Shown: in pieces, positions 16,964 through 24,241 of the stretch
Layout: every line of letters starts with the position of its first letter
How positions within the stretch are numbered: position 1 is the stretch's first letter
Assembly: GCA_024103275.1 (NCBI GenBank)
Contig: JAGFIV010000108.1
Location: 1-43,213, forward strand
Source: Flavobacteriales bacterium
GTDB taxonomy: Bacteria; Bacteroidota; Bacteroidia; Flavobacteriales_F; PHOS-HE28
Reading direction: 5' to 3'
DNA length: 43,213 bases
Notes under the pieces: model-generated
The model's database searches: none
What the model saw: the letters and a program-made list of their open reading frames with translations, nothing else
Told to the model about the DNA's origin: nothing
Position numbers and translations under genes: made by a program

Positions 16964-19900
16964 TCACCCCCCCAACGCCTCCTCCAGCGCTTTCTTCGCC
17001 TGGGCGACCGTCCTCACCTCGGCGATGGAGATGCGCAGGGTGCCCTTGCGCTCGAACATGGCGTAACGCTTAGGGTGGGCCTGGATCGTGCGCAGCAGGC
17101 CCTGGAACTTGCCGCTCTCGAAGAAGGCATGTTTCTGGTCGGCGATGAAGGTGCCGCGCAGGTCGCCGTGCTTGATGATCATCTTCTCCAGGCCCATCTG
17201 CTGGCCCAGCCAGCGCAGGCGGATGGCCTCCATCAGCTCGTTCACCTCGTGGGGCAGGGGGCCGAAGCGGTCGGTGACCTCGGCGGCGAAGCGCTGCAGT
17301 TCGTCCTCGTTGGTGATGTCGGCCAAGCGGCGATAGAGCGAAAGCCGCTCCGCGGTCTCCTGCACGTAGCTGTTGGGGATCAGCATGGGCAGGTCGCCCT
17401 CGATGATGCAATCGTCGCTCTGGTCGCGGCGCGATCCTCGGGCCAGGGAATGGTCCTGTGCGTCGGCGAAGAGTTCCTTGAAGTGCTCGTCCTTCAGTTC
17501 ACGCACGGCCTCCTCCAGGATCTTATGGTAGGTCTCGAAGCCGATGTCGTTGATGAATCCGCTCTGTTCCGCGCCGAGCAGGTCGCCCGCGCCGCGGATG
17601 TCGAGGTCCTTCATGGCGATGTGGATGCCGCTGCCCAGGTCGCTGAACTGCTCGATGGCCTGAAGGCGCTTGCGCGAGAGGTCGGGTAGCAAGTGCGGGC
17701 TGGGCGCGAGCAGGTAGCAATAGGCCTTTTTGTTGCTGCGACCCACGCGTCCGCGCAACTGGTGCAGGTCGCTGAGGCCGAAGTTCTGCGCCTCGTTCAC
17801 GATGATCGTGTTCGCGTTCGGGATATCGAGGCCGTTCTCCACGATGGTGGTGCAGACCAGCACATCGGTGTTGCCCTCGATGAAGTCCATCATCACTTCC
17901 TCCAGCTTATGGCCTTCCAGTTGGCCGTGGCCCACGCCCACCTTCACGCCGGGCACCAGCTTGCGCACCATGTCGGCGATGAAGGCGATGTTCTTCACCT
18001 TGTCGTGCAGGAAGTACACCTGGCCACCGCGCGAAAGCTCGTATTCGATCGCGCCACGGATCACCACTTCGTCGTAGGGCTGCAGGATGGTGGTGACGGG
18101 GTAGCGGTTGGGCGGCGGCGTGCTGATGATGCTGAGGTCACGAGCACCCATCAGGCTGAACTGCAGCGTGCGCGGGATCGGCGTGGCGGTGAGGGTGAGC
18201 GTGTCCACGTTGGCACGCAGCGTCTTCAGCTTGTCCTTCACGTTCACGCCGAACTTCTGCTCCTCGTCGATGATCAACAGGCCGAGGTCCTTCCACTGCA
18301 CGTCCTTGCCCACCAGGCGGTGTGTGCCCACCAGGATGTCGATCTTGCCTTCCTTCAGGTCCTTCAACACCTGGCGCTGGTCTTTGCTGCTGCGGAAGCG
18401 GTTGATGTAGTCCACGCGCACGGGCAGGTCCTTCATGCGCTCCCGGAAGGTCTTGTAGTGCTGCAGCGCGAGGATGGTGGTGGGCACCAGCACGGCCACC
18501 TGCTTGCCGTCGGTGGCGGCCTTGAAGGCGGCGCGGATGGCCACCTCGGTCTTGCCGAAGCCCACGTCGCCGCACACCAGGCGGTCCATGGGCACGGGCT
18601 TCTCCATGTCGCGCTTCACGTCGGCGGTGGCCTTCTCCTGGTCGGGCGTATCCTCGTAGATGAAGCTGGCCTCCAGCTCATGCTGCAGGTAGGTGTCCGG
18701 CCGGAAGGCGAAGCCGGGCTTGCCTTTGCGCTGTGCGTAGAGTTGGATCAGGTCGAAGGCGAGGGCCTTCACCTTGGCCTTGGTCTTTTCCTTCAGGTTC
18801 TTCCAGGCGGGGCTGCCGAGCTTGCTCACCAGCGGGGCCTTTCCGCCCTCCTCGCCGCTGTACTTGCTCACGCGGTGCAGGCTGTGGATGCCCACGTAGA
18901 GGATGTCGTTGTCGCGGTATTTCAGGCGGATGGCCTCCTGCTTGCTGCCGCCGGCATCGATGGTCTCCAGGCCGCTGAACACGCCGATGCCGTGGTCGAT
19001 GTGCACCACCAGGTCGCCGGGCTTCAGTTGGGTGAGCTCCTTCAAGGTGAGGGCCTGCGCGTTCCTGCGGAAACCTTCCTTGAGGCGGTAGCGGTGGTAG
19101 CGCTCGAAGATCTGGTGGTCCGTGTAGAGGGCGAGCTTCAGCACCGGGTCCACGAAACCTTCGTGCAGGTCGAGCATCAGCGGGGTGAAGCTCACCTCGT
19201 GCTCCATGTCCTGGAAGATGGCGTAGAGCCGCTCGCTTTGCTTGGCACTGTTGCAGGCGATGAGGTTGGTGTAGCCGGCGTTGCGCTTGTTGTGCAGGTC
19301 GCCGCTGAGGACCTTGAAATCCTTGGCGAAGGCGGGTTGGGGCTTGAGGGAGAAATCCACTGGATCAGCCATGAGCTGTGAGCCGTGAGCTGCGAGCGTG
19401 GGGCCGCTGGAAGGGCGGCTGTCGGCTCGCAGCTCGAGACTCGAGGCTCGTGGCTCTTGGTTCGTGACTCGTGGCTCATGGCTGGATCCCCAGAACACCT
19501 TTCTCAACCCCAATGTCGCCTTCACCAGTTCCGCGTCCTTCGCCAGCAGGTCCTGCGGTGCCTTGTGGCGGTCCTTGTCCTCCAGGCGCGCGTAGGCTTC
19601 CTCCAGGCGTTTCAGGCGTTCATTGGCTGCATCGCCGATGGCCTGCAGGTCGTGCAGCCAGAGCGTGGTGCCCTCGGGCAATTGGTCCAGGAAGGTTTGC
19701 CGCCGTTGGCCGGGCTCCTCCACCAGGTCCGGCACGATCACGGCTTCTTTCAGGAACTCCACGGTGAGCTGGTCCTGCGGGTCGAAGCGGCGCACGCTTT
19801 CCACGGTATCGCCAAAAAGCTCGATGCGGTAGGGCTTGTCGCTGCCGTAGCTGAACACGTCCACGATGCCGCCGCGTATGCTGAACTGCCCCGGCTCATA

Positions 19901-20461
19901 CACGAAATCAGCGCGGGTGAAGCGGGATTCGTGCAACCATTCCTCCAGCGTGTCGATCGGCAATTCCTCACCGCGCTTGATGGTGAGCGTGCTCTTGGCC
20001 AAGGCCTCCTTGTCAATCACCAGCGGCACAAGGGCTTCGGGCCAGGTGATGATGAAGAGTGGTGCCGTTCGCCCGGGCGAAGCCGAGGACATCAACATTT
20101 CCAGCACCTCGGTGCGCGTTACGCGCTCGGCGTCGTGGTGACCGTCCGGGTCGTACGGGGAGCGGGACGGGGCAGGGAAGAAGAACGCCCTCACCCCCGG
20201 CCCCTCTCCAGGGGAGAGGGGAGGTTGTAGCGCCACCAGGTCATTTAGGAAGTAGGCTGCCTCCTCCCGGTCGCGGAGCACGAAGAGGTGGGTGCCGCCG
20301 CGCTTTTCCACCACGGAGGCCGCGATCAGTGCCGGCCCGGACCCGAGCAGCCCGGACAACCGTAAGCGGGCATTGGGTTCTTCCAGGGTTTGGGCCACCT
20401 GGGTCACGCGGGCGTCGGAACGGTAGAGGGAGAGGAGGTCGGGGAGGGAGGTGATGGACAT
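16964..20461 (-). CDS. mfd: Transcription-repair coupling factor Mfd, with in-frame repeat insertions
   Basis: 1165 residues. Mfd pushes stalled RNA polymerase off DNA lesions and recruits UvrA. Domains in order: the UvrB-like N-terminal module (about 1-320), the RNA polymerase-interacting CarD-like domain near 480-545 (LKPGDLVVHIDHGIGVFSGLE), the RecG-like translocase with Walker A GDVGFGKT at 631-638 and DEEQ at 732-735, then TATPIPRTLQFSLMGARDLS and GRVGRSNKKAYCYLL, and the C-terminal regulatory domain. Two segments do not look like Mfd: residues about 80-92 (PPLSPGEGPGVRA) and about 325-365, both encoded by repeat DNA and kept in frame. All motor motifs are intact, so the protein is probably active. 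It has its own promoter, and decayed mfd fragments lie on both sides. Confidence 0.97.
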   Translation of the reverse strand: MSITSLPDLLSLYRSDARVTQVAQTLEEPNARLRLSGLLGSGPALIAASVVEKRGGTHLFVLRDREEAAYFLNDLVALQPPLSPGEGPGVRAFFFPAPSRSPYDPDGHHDAERVTRTEVLEMLMSSASPGRTAPLFIITWPEALVPLVIDKEALAKSTLTIKRGEELPIDTLEEWLHESRFTRADFVYEPGQFSIRGGIVDVFSYGSDKPYRIELFGDTVESVRRFDPQDQLTVEFLKEAVIVPDLVEEPGQRRQTFLDQLPEGTTLWLHDLQAIGDAANERLKRLEEAYARLEDKDRHKAPQDLLAKDAELVKATLGLRKVFWGSSHEPRVTNQEPRASSLELRADSRPSSGPTLAAHGSQLMADPVDFSLKPQPAFAKDFKVLSGDLHNKRNAGYTNLIACNSAKQSERLYAIFQDMEHEVSFTPLMLDLHEGFVDPVLKLALYTDHQIFERYHRYRLKEGFRRNAQALTLKELTQLKPGDLVVHIDHGIGVFSGLETIDAGGSKQEAIRLKYRDNDILYVGIHSLHRVSKYSGEEGGKAPLVSKLGSPAWKNLKEKTKAKVKALAFDLIQLYAQRKGKPGFAFRPDTYLQHELEASFIYEDTPDQEKATADVKRDMEKPVPMDRLVCGDVGFGKTEVAIRAAFKAATDGKQVAVLVPTTILALQHYKTFRERMKDLPVRVDYINRFRSSKDQRQVLKDLKEGKIDILVGTHRLVGKDVQWKDLGLLIIDEEQKFGVNVKDKLKTLRANVDTLTLTATPIPRTLQFSLMGARDLSIISTPPPNRYPVTTILQPYDEVVIRGAIEYELSRGGQVYFLHDKVKNIAFIADMVRKLVPGVKVGVGHGQLEGHKLEEVMMDFIEGNTDVLVCTTIVENGLDIPNANTIIVNEAQNFGLSDLHQLRGRVGRSNKKAYCYLLAPSPHLLPDLSRKRLQAIEQFSDLGSGIHIAMKDLDIRGAGDLLGAEQSGFINDIGFETYHKILEEAVRELKDEHFKELFADAQDHSLARGSRRDQSDDCIIEGDLPMLIPNSYVQETAERLSLYRRLADITNEDELQRFAAEVTDRFGPLPHEVNELMEAIRLRWLGQQMGLEKMIIKHGDLRGTFIADQKHAFFESGKFQGLLRTIQAHPKRYAMFERKGTLRISIAEVRTVAQAKKALEEALGG
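19373..19479. repeat. Inverted heptamer arrays inside mfd
   Basis: Four heptamers at 19373-19400 (GAGCTGT, GAGCCGT and so on) face eight contiguous heptamers at 19424-19479 (GGCTCGC, GGTTCGT, GGCTCAT and others) of the opposite sense. The period is exactly 7 throughout, so the DNA could form a long imperfect hairpin. It encodes an extra stretch of about 40 residues in Mfd (residues 325-365) and keeps the frame. The unit GGTTCGT recurs in the intergenic array at 29597. Confidence 0.75.
20186..20224. repeat. GC-rich palindrome inserted in mfd
   Basis: A hairpin-forming sequence with arms CCCCTCTCC (20201-20209) and GGAGAGGGG (20213-20221), preceded by CCTCACCCCCGG. It encodes the PPLSPGEGPGV segment (residues 80-90) of Mfd, which looks out of place. 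It resembles the dispersed palindromes seen in many bacterial genomes; I recall this motif as widespread but cannot confirm that here. Confidence 0.55.
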
Positions 20462-20523
20462 GGATGCTGAAATGCCCGAAGCCCGGTGCCGCTCTTGGCG
20501 GGCATCGGGTTGCGGACGGGAGG

Positions 20524-20552
20524 CAAAACTAAAGGTCAGGCTATCCGGTCAA
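20524..20552 (-). promoter_or_regulatory. Promoter of mfd
   Basis: On the minus strand TTG (20552-20550), 18 bases, then TAGTTTTG (20531-20524), an exact TAnnTTTG box. It lies at the stop of the toxin gene, 62 bases before the mfd ATG, so mfd can be transcribed independently of the toxin-antitoxin pair. Confidence 0.55.
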
Positions 20553-20867
20553 GCTGTTCAGCAGTTCCGCCAGCTCCTTCTGGCTCAGGCTGGCTTGGTC
20601 GGTCTTGTCGTAGATGGCGAGCAGGTACACCTTGTGCTTCATCGCCCGCACATAGGTGATCACGCGCGCACCGCCGGATTTTCCGCTCCCTTTCGATCTT
20701 ATCGCCAGCCGGATCTTGTAACAATCCTTGCCCAGCGCAGTGCCTTGAATGGGGTTCGTTTCGAGCGAGCCGATCAGGTCGAGGACATCCCGTTCGAGGG
20801 AGCGGTGTCGCTTCGCAAGGGGCTTGTACCGCCGTTTGAAGTTGGCCGTGACGACGACCTCAGCCAT
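20541..20867 (-). CDS. RelE/ParE-family toxin
   Basis: 108 residues. The pattern is that of RelE/ParE-superfamily toxins: an N-terminal FKRRYKPLAKRHRSLERDV helix pair, then LGKDCYKIRLAI, a basic loop (RSKGSGKSGGARVITYV) and a final strand KVYLLAIYDKTDQASLS. RelE members cleave mRNA on the ribosome and ParE members poison gyrase; the sequence does not tell me which. It overlaps the antitoxin gene by eight bases, the usual toxin-second order. The pair lies directly upstream of mfd, between it and a decayed mfd 5' fragment, which suggests it travelled with this mfd. Confidence 0.88.
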   Translation of the reverse strand: MAEVVVTANFKRRYKPLAKRHRSLERDVLDLIGSLETNPIQGTALGKDCYKIRLAIRSKGSGKSGGARVITYVRAMKHKVYLLAIYDKTDQASLSQKELAELLNSLTG

Positions 20868-21078
20868 TCTTCAGGAAATCGCGCGCGCTTTGCAGTTTCT
20901 TTTCCCCACGCGCATCGGCCTTGGCTTCCAAAAGTGCTTCAATCAAGTCGTTGGCGAAGGCGACCTTGCGCCCGTTACGGATCACGCTGGTCACCTTCAC
21001 GAAGTCCAACTCACCCAGCAATTCCAGCAACAGGCGGCGTTTGCGGCTGTTCTTCAGTTGGAGGACGATTTGTTCCAT
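20860..21078 (-). CDS. Antitoxin of RelE/ParE-type pair
   Basis: 72 residues, rich in charged residues: an N-terminal strand (MEQIVLQLKN), a leucine-rich helix (RRLLLELLGELDFVKV), and a C-terminal helix with KKLQSARDFLKNG. I do not see a classic ribbon-helix-helix or helix-turn-helix DNA-binding domain, so self-regulation is uncertain. Short acidic-basic proteins like this precede RelE/ParE toxins in many Bacteroidota. It is the first gene of the pair, overlapping the toxin by eight bases. A promoter box ends seven bases before the ATG, so the mRNA may be nearly leaderless. Confidence 0.8.
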   Translation of the reverse strand: MEQIVLQLKNSRKRRLLLELLGELDFVKVTSVIRNGRKVAFANDLIEALLEAKADARGEKKLQSARDFLKNG

Positions 21079-21085
21079 GGTCGAA

Positions 21086-21093
21086 CAAATGTA
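21086..21093 (-). promoter_or_regulatory. Promoter box of the toxin-antitoxin pair
   Basis: TACATTTG on the minus strand, an exact TAnnTTTG box, seven bases before the antitoxin ATG at 21078. The upstream half is weak (TTA about 20 bases away). The box lies where the decayed mfd fragment ends. Confidence 0.45.
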
Positions 21094-21263
21094 GGCAAGG
21101 GTGCGGTGATTAACGCCTGCGATCAGCCAACGGTGCCACTGACCTACACACGCGCGGCGCGTTCGTTCAAGCCTTTTGAAATGCGGGCTGCGCGGGCATC
21201 GTTGCGGTAGCGTTCAAGCAGGTCCGCCAGGCTGCGAACGGGGGCGGAAACGGATTGGTCCAT
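21093..21263 (-). pseudogene. Decayed 5' fragment of a second mfd
   Basis: Starting at an ATG at 21263 (minus strand), the frame reads RSLADLLERYRNDARAAR, then GLNERAARV, a stop, VSGTVG, a stop, and SQALITAPL. This lines up residue for residue, without gaps, with the start of the intact Mfd (TSLPDLLSLYRSDARVTQ, then NARLRLSGLLG and GPALIAASV). About 21 of 48 positions are identical by hand. Two in-frame stops and loss of homology before 21090 show it is dead. Its orientation and place are those of the 5' end of an older mfd, whose 3' end would be the fragment at 15405-15590. Confidence 0.7.
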
Positions 21264-21323
21264 GCACGGTTGAAACCCGGAAAGCCCGGAACCGCAGGGC
21301 GCGGGACCGGGTTTCGGGCGGCG

Positions 21324-21331
21324 CAAAGGTA
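21324..21331 (-). promoter_or_regulatory. Promoter box ahead of the mfd 5' fragment
   Basis: TACCTTTG on the minus strand, 60 bases before the ATG of the decayed mfd fragment. The same distance separates box and ATG in the intact mfd, so this may be the original mfd promoter. No clear TTG upstream element was seen. Confidence 0.35.
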
Positions 21332-21406
21332 CGGCTCTCATGGATTGGGCTTGGGGCTTGACCCCCGCCAGATCGTCAGCCCTTTCCGCCATTCTCCCCA
21401 TTCCGG

Positions 21407-21432
21407 CAGATATTTGACATGGAAAATATCTG
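21407..21432 (+). promoter_or_regulatory. Palindrome overlapping a promoter box, upstream of pirin gene
   Basis: Perfect 9-base arms CAGATATTT and AAATATCTG with an 8-base spacer, AT-rich in a GC-rich region. The left arm contains GATATTTG (21409-21416), one mismatch from the TAnnTTTG box. It looks like a repressor operator 53 bases before the pirin ATG. Confidence 0.5.
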
Positions 21433-21484
21433 GCATGGCACTTGCCAACGGCACACAACCGGTTTACCGGAAAACAGCACGACC

Positions 21485-22357
21485 ATGAAAACGAGAAGCA
21501 TCGAACGGATCATCGCGCCGCCGGCACCCCACATGGTGGGCAACGGCTTCCGCGTACACAACTTCATCCCCGGCAGCGGGGTCACCATGCGCCGCATGAG
21601 CCCTTTCATCCTGCTGGACTACAACGCGCCCATCGCGTTCAGCCCGTCGGAAACACCGCGCGGCGTGGGCGTGCACCCGCACAAGGGCTTCGAGACGGTG
21701 ACCATCGCCTACAAGGGCCGTGTGGCGCACCACGATAGCAGCGGCGCAGGCGGCGTGATCGGCGAGGGCGAGGTGCAATGGATGACCGCGGCCAGTGGGG
21801 TACTGCACAAGGAGTACCACGAGGAAAGCTTCAGCCGCGCGGGCGGCGACTTCCATGTGGTGCAGCTTTGGGTGAACCTGCCCGCCAAGGACAAAAAGAG
21901 TGCGCCCAAGTACCAGGCGATCACGAAGGACGCCATGCCGCGCCACGCATTGGCCAATGGTCTGGGCCAAGTGGAAGTGATCGCCGGTGAGTACGCGGGC
22001 ACGAAGGGCGGCGCCAGCACCTTCACACCGCTGGACCTGCTGAACGTCCGTGCGAAGGCGGGTGCCGAGGTGGCGCTGCACCGCCCGGCGAACTGGCACA
22101 CGGCATTGCTGGTGATCGAGGGTCAGGTGGAAGTAAACGGCAATGCCGTGCCCACGGACCACTTCGTGCTGATGGCCAACGACGGCACCGACTTCACCGT
22201 GAAGGCCACCACCGATGCCGTGGTGCTGGTGATGAGCGGTGAACCGATCGAGGAGCCCATCGCCGCGTACGGCCCCTTCGTGATGAACACGCACGACGAG
22301 ATCCAGGAGGCGATGGATGAATTTGCGCGGGGCAGGTTCGGGGTGCTGGAGGATTGA
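21485..22357 (+). CDS. Pirin family protein
   Basis: 290 residues from the ATG at 21485, where homology to pirins begins (IERIIAPPAPHMVGNGFRVHNFIPG). Pirins are bicupin proteins; some act as quercetin 2,3-dioxygenases, others as redox-linked regulators. The N-terminal cupin shows GVGVHPHKGFETVTIAYKG, whose H-x-H with a later glutamate/histidine (VLHKEYHEE) forms the metal site. PAKDKKSAPKYQAI marks the inter-domain region, and the C-terminal cupin runs from about 165. The last 25 residues (DEIQEAMDEFARGRFG) are typical. An in-frame ATG at 21419 would overlap the upstream palindrome and is unlikely. Confidence 0.93.
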   Translation: MKTRSIERIIAPPAPHMVGNGFRVHNFIPGSGVTMRRMSPFILLDYNAPIAFSPSETPRGVGVHPHKGFETVTIAYKGRVAHHDSSGAGGVIGEGEVQWMTAASGVLHKEYHEESFSRAGGDFHVVQLWVNLPAKDKKSAPKYQAITKDAMPRHALANGLGQVEVIAGEYAGTKGGASTFTPLDLLNVRAKAGAEVALHRPANWHTALLVIEGQVEVNGNAVPTDHFVLMANDGTDFTVKATTDAVVLVMSGEPIEEPIAAYGPFVMNTHDEIQEAMDEFARGRFGVLED

Positions 22358-22438
22358 GGGCGTTGCAGGCACCGCTGCGAACTTGGGCGTTGGCTATTGT
22401 TCAACCGCGGATGGACTTGCTCGGTCGGGATGGGGCTT

Positions 22439-22999
22439 TCACGTCCCCTCCAGCCCTTGCGCCAGCTCGTGCATCTTCAGCACGGTGTTCCAGTTGCGGG
22501 CGGTGTTCACCACGCCGATGCCCTTGTCGAACTTCTCGCCGAGCTTGCTGGTGCCGAAGCCGTACGGCGTGTGGAGGTAGCACAGGTGGTAGGGTCCGAT
22601 CGCCTGCTTCATCACCTTCAATTCCTCACTGCCGACGGCCAGGGCCTGCAGGGCTTTTACGGCTTCCGGCTTGGGCATCGCCGACAACAGCACGGCATGC
22701 ACGTGCTTGCCCTCGGCCTTCCGTGGAAAGGGGTCCAGCTTCAGCACCTGGGCCCATTCCGCCGCAGTGGGAATGAAGATGGGCCGTTCGTAGTTGAACT
22801 TCTTCTTGCACAGTTCCGCCACCTTGGCCAGGGTCTCCTCGCGGGAGAGCGCGCTGCGGACCAAGGCATTGCCGCTGTTGATGTAGGTGGTGGCCTGCTT
22901 GAACCCGGCCTCGGTGAGCCCCGCGCGCAGTTCCGCCACGGGCAGTTGCACTGGTCCGCCCACGCCGCGGAATAGGAGGAGGAAGGTGGTGGTGTCCAT
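22439..22999 (-). CDS. DUF1697 domain-containing protein
   Basis: 186 residues. The start (TFLLLFRGVGGPVQLPVAELRAGL), the TTYINSGNALVRS motif near residue 40, and the later FPRKAEGKHVHAVLLS and NWNTVLKMHELA define the DUF1697 family, small cytoplasmic proteins of unknown function. The gene follows the minus-strand neighbour at 23003 after three bases, so the two form an operon. It is convergent with the pirin gene, 81 bases away, with no strong hairpin between. Confidence 0.9.
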   Translation of the reverse strand: MDTTTFLLLFRGVGGPVQLPVAELRAGLTEAGFKQATTYINSGNALVRSALSREETLAKVAELCKKKFNYERPIFIPTAAEWAQVLKLDPFPRKAEGKHVHAVLLSAMPKPEAVKALQALAVGSEELKVMKQAIGPYHLCYLHTPYGFGTSKLGEKFDKGIGVVNTARNWNTVLKMHELAQGLEGT

Positions 23000-23002
23000 G
23001 GT

Positions 23003-23413
23003 TCAAGGTCGTGTGTTTCCCGGGCTCTGCACGTAGGTGGAGAACGCCATGGCAAGACGATGGCCCTCATCGCGGTAGCGGAAGGGTGCGCGCGCGCCGG
23101 TCTTGAACGCCAGCTTCCTGCTCCAAATGCCGAACAGCAGCAGCGGGCAATAACCATCCCACACCACGCGCCCGCCGTCGGCCTTCACCTCGAAGACGAT
23201 CAAGGCTCCTTCACCCGTTTCCTTGAAGAAGGTGTCGTAGCCGGGCCGTTCCTTCAGCTTGAACACGATGGTCTCTCCCATCTTTTCGGTGGTGATCCGC
23301 AACTTGCCGTGTTCAACTCGGGCCCTGGTGAAGCCTTGGGCCGTGAACCACCGGATCACGGATGCGCAACGCTCTTCGGCGGTCGTGATGGGTGAGGAGT
23401 GGGACCCGGGCAT
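23003..23413 (-). CDS. Hypothetical protein in operon with DUF1697 gene
   Basis: 136 residues from the ATG at 23413 (MPGSHSSPITTAEERC). The frame is open further upstream, but that part is arginine-rich and not protein-like. I do not recognise the family. The protein has an alternating strand pattern (VEHGKLRITTEKMGETIVFKL, GALIVFEVKADGG), a short hydrophobic part (GYCPLLLFGIW) and no signal peptide. A near-match to the promoter box, TACCTTGG, lies about 17 bases before the start on the minus strand. It is divergent from the response-regulator gene. Confidence 0.7.
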   Translation of the reverse strand: MPGSHSSPITTAEERCASVIRWFTAQGFTRARVEHGKLRITTEKMGETIVFKLKERPGYDTFFKETGEGALIVFEVKADGGRVVWDGYCPLLLFGIWSRKLAFKTGARAPFRYRDEGHRLAMAFSTYVQSPGNTRP

Positions 23414-23514
23414 TGTTGTTGATGTGCCAAGGTACGGGCGAGGATTCCGTTTGCGGACAAGCCTTTCCAAGCGGACCTCCGTTCATCCTTCATGAGCGTG
23501 TTGCAGTACCTGTT

Positions 23515-23558
23515 GGAAGGATCTCCCGGATCCTTCCCGATCACCCCGGATAGCTTTG
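23515..23558 (+). promoter_or_regulatory. Palindrome and promoter box before the response regulator
   Basis: Perfect 9-base arms GGAAGGATC (23515-23523) and GATCCTTCC (23529-23537) with a 5-base spacer. TAGCTTTG (23551-23558), an exact TAnnTTTG box, follows. The box ends five bases before the GTG at 23564. The arrangement suggests an operator upstream of a leaderless start; if translation began at 23492 instead, both would lie in coding sequence. Confidence 0.45.
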
Positions 23559-23563
23559 CGGAC

Positions 23564-24241
23564 GTGAAGATCCTGTTGATCGAGGACGAGCCGGAACTGA
23601 CCAGCGTGATCGTACGCTCGCTGGAAAGGGAACGCTTTGTGGTGGAGGTGGCAAGGGACCACGCGACGGCCGTGCGCAAGACGGCCGATCACCAGTACGA
23701 CCTCATCCTGCTGGACATCATGCTGCCCGGCGGAAACGGACTTGACGTGTTGCAGGGACTGAAGGCCGATGGCAGGTCGGCCAATGTCATCATCATTTCC
23801 GCCAAGGACTCGCTGGACGACAAGTTGACCGGATTGGACCTTGGGGCAGATGACTACCTCACGAAACCCTTCCACATCGCCGAACTGAACGCCAGGGTGC
23901 GTTCGGTCCTTCGGCGCAAGGCCCTGGGGGGCAGCGAGGCTTTGGTGGCCGGAAACCTGGTATTGGATCCGGTAGGGCGCACGGCGGCGGTGGGTGGACA
24001 GCCGATGGCCCTGCACCGCAAGGAGTTCGACATGCTCACCTACTTCCTGCTCAACAAGGGCCGTCTGGTCTCGCGTGGCTCACTGGCCGAGCACGTCTGG
24101 GGTGACCACGCCGATGATGGCGACAACCTGGATTTTGTGTACGCGCAGATCAAGAACCTGCGCAAACGCCTGAAGCAGGCAGGGGCGTCCGTGGAAGTCA
24201 AGGCGGTGTACGGCATCGGCTACAAACTGGTGGAGGCATGA
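23564..24241 (+). CDS. OmpR-family response regulator
   Basis: 225 residues from the GTG at 23564, chosen because it begins exactly at the conserved strand KILLIEDEP and gives the normal length. The frame also offers an ATG at 23492, adding 24 residues that look unrelated. The receiver domain has E7-D8 for metal binding, phosphoacceptor D51 (LILLDIMLP), T/S at ISAKD, and K101 in LTKPF. The winged-helix DNA-binding domain follows (LHRKEFDMLTYFLLN, then DFVYAQIKNLRKRL, VYGIGYKLVE). It is the partner of the kinase that overlaps it by ATGA. Its targets may include the PepSY-like gene downstream. Confidence 0.94.
   Translation: MKILLIEDEPELTSVIVRSLERERFVVEVARDHATAVRKTADHQYDLILLDIMLPGGNGLDVLQGLKADGRSANVIIISAKDSLDDKLTGLDLGADDYLTKPFHIAELNARVRSVLRRKALGGSEALVAGNLVLDPVGRTAAVGGQPMALHRKEFDMLTYFLLNKGRLVSRGSLAEHVWGDHADDGDNLDFVYAQIKNLRKRLKQAGASVEVKAVYGIGYKLVEA

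Noticed and set aside
17693..19381. Long plus-strand open frame (562 codons) opposite mfd
   Set aside because: It is the antisense shadow of a conserved gene; the translation is a monotonous His/Leu/Val/Ala mix with no motif.
21144..21458. 104-residue minus-strand gene
   Set aside because: Only the last 40 residues look like protein, and they are the start of the decayed mfd; the first part runs over non-coding sequence and the palindrome.
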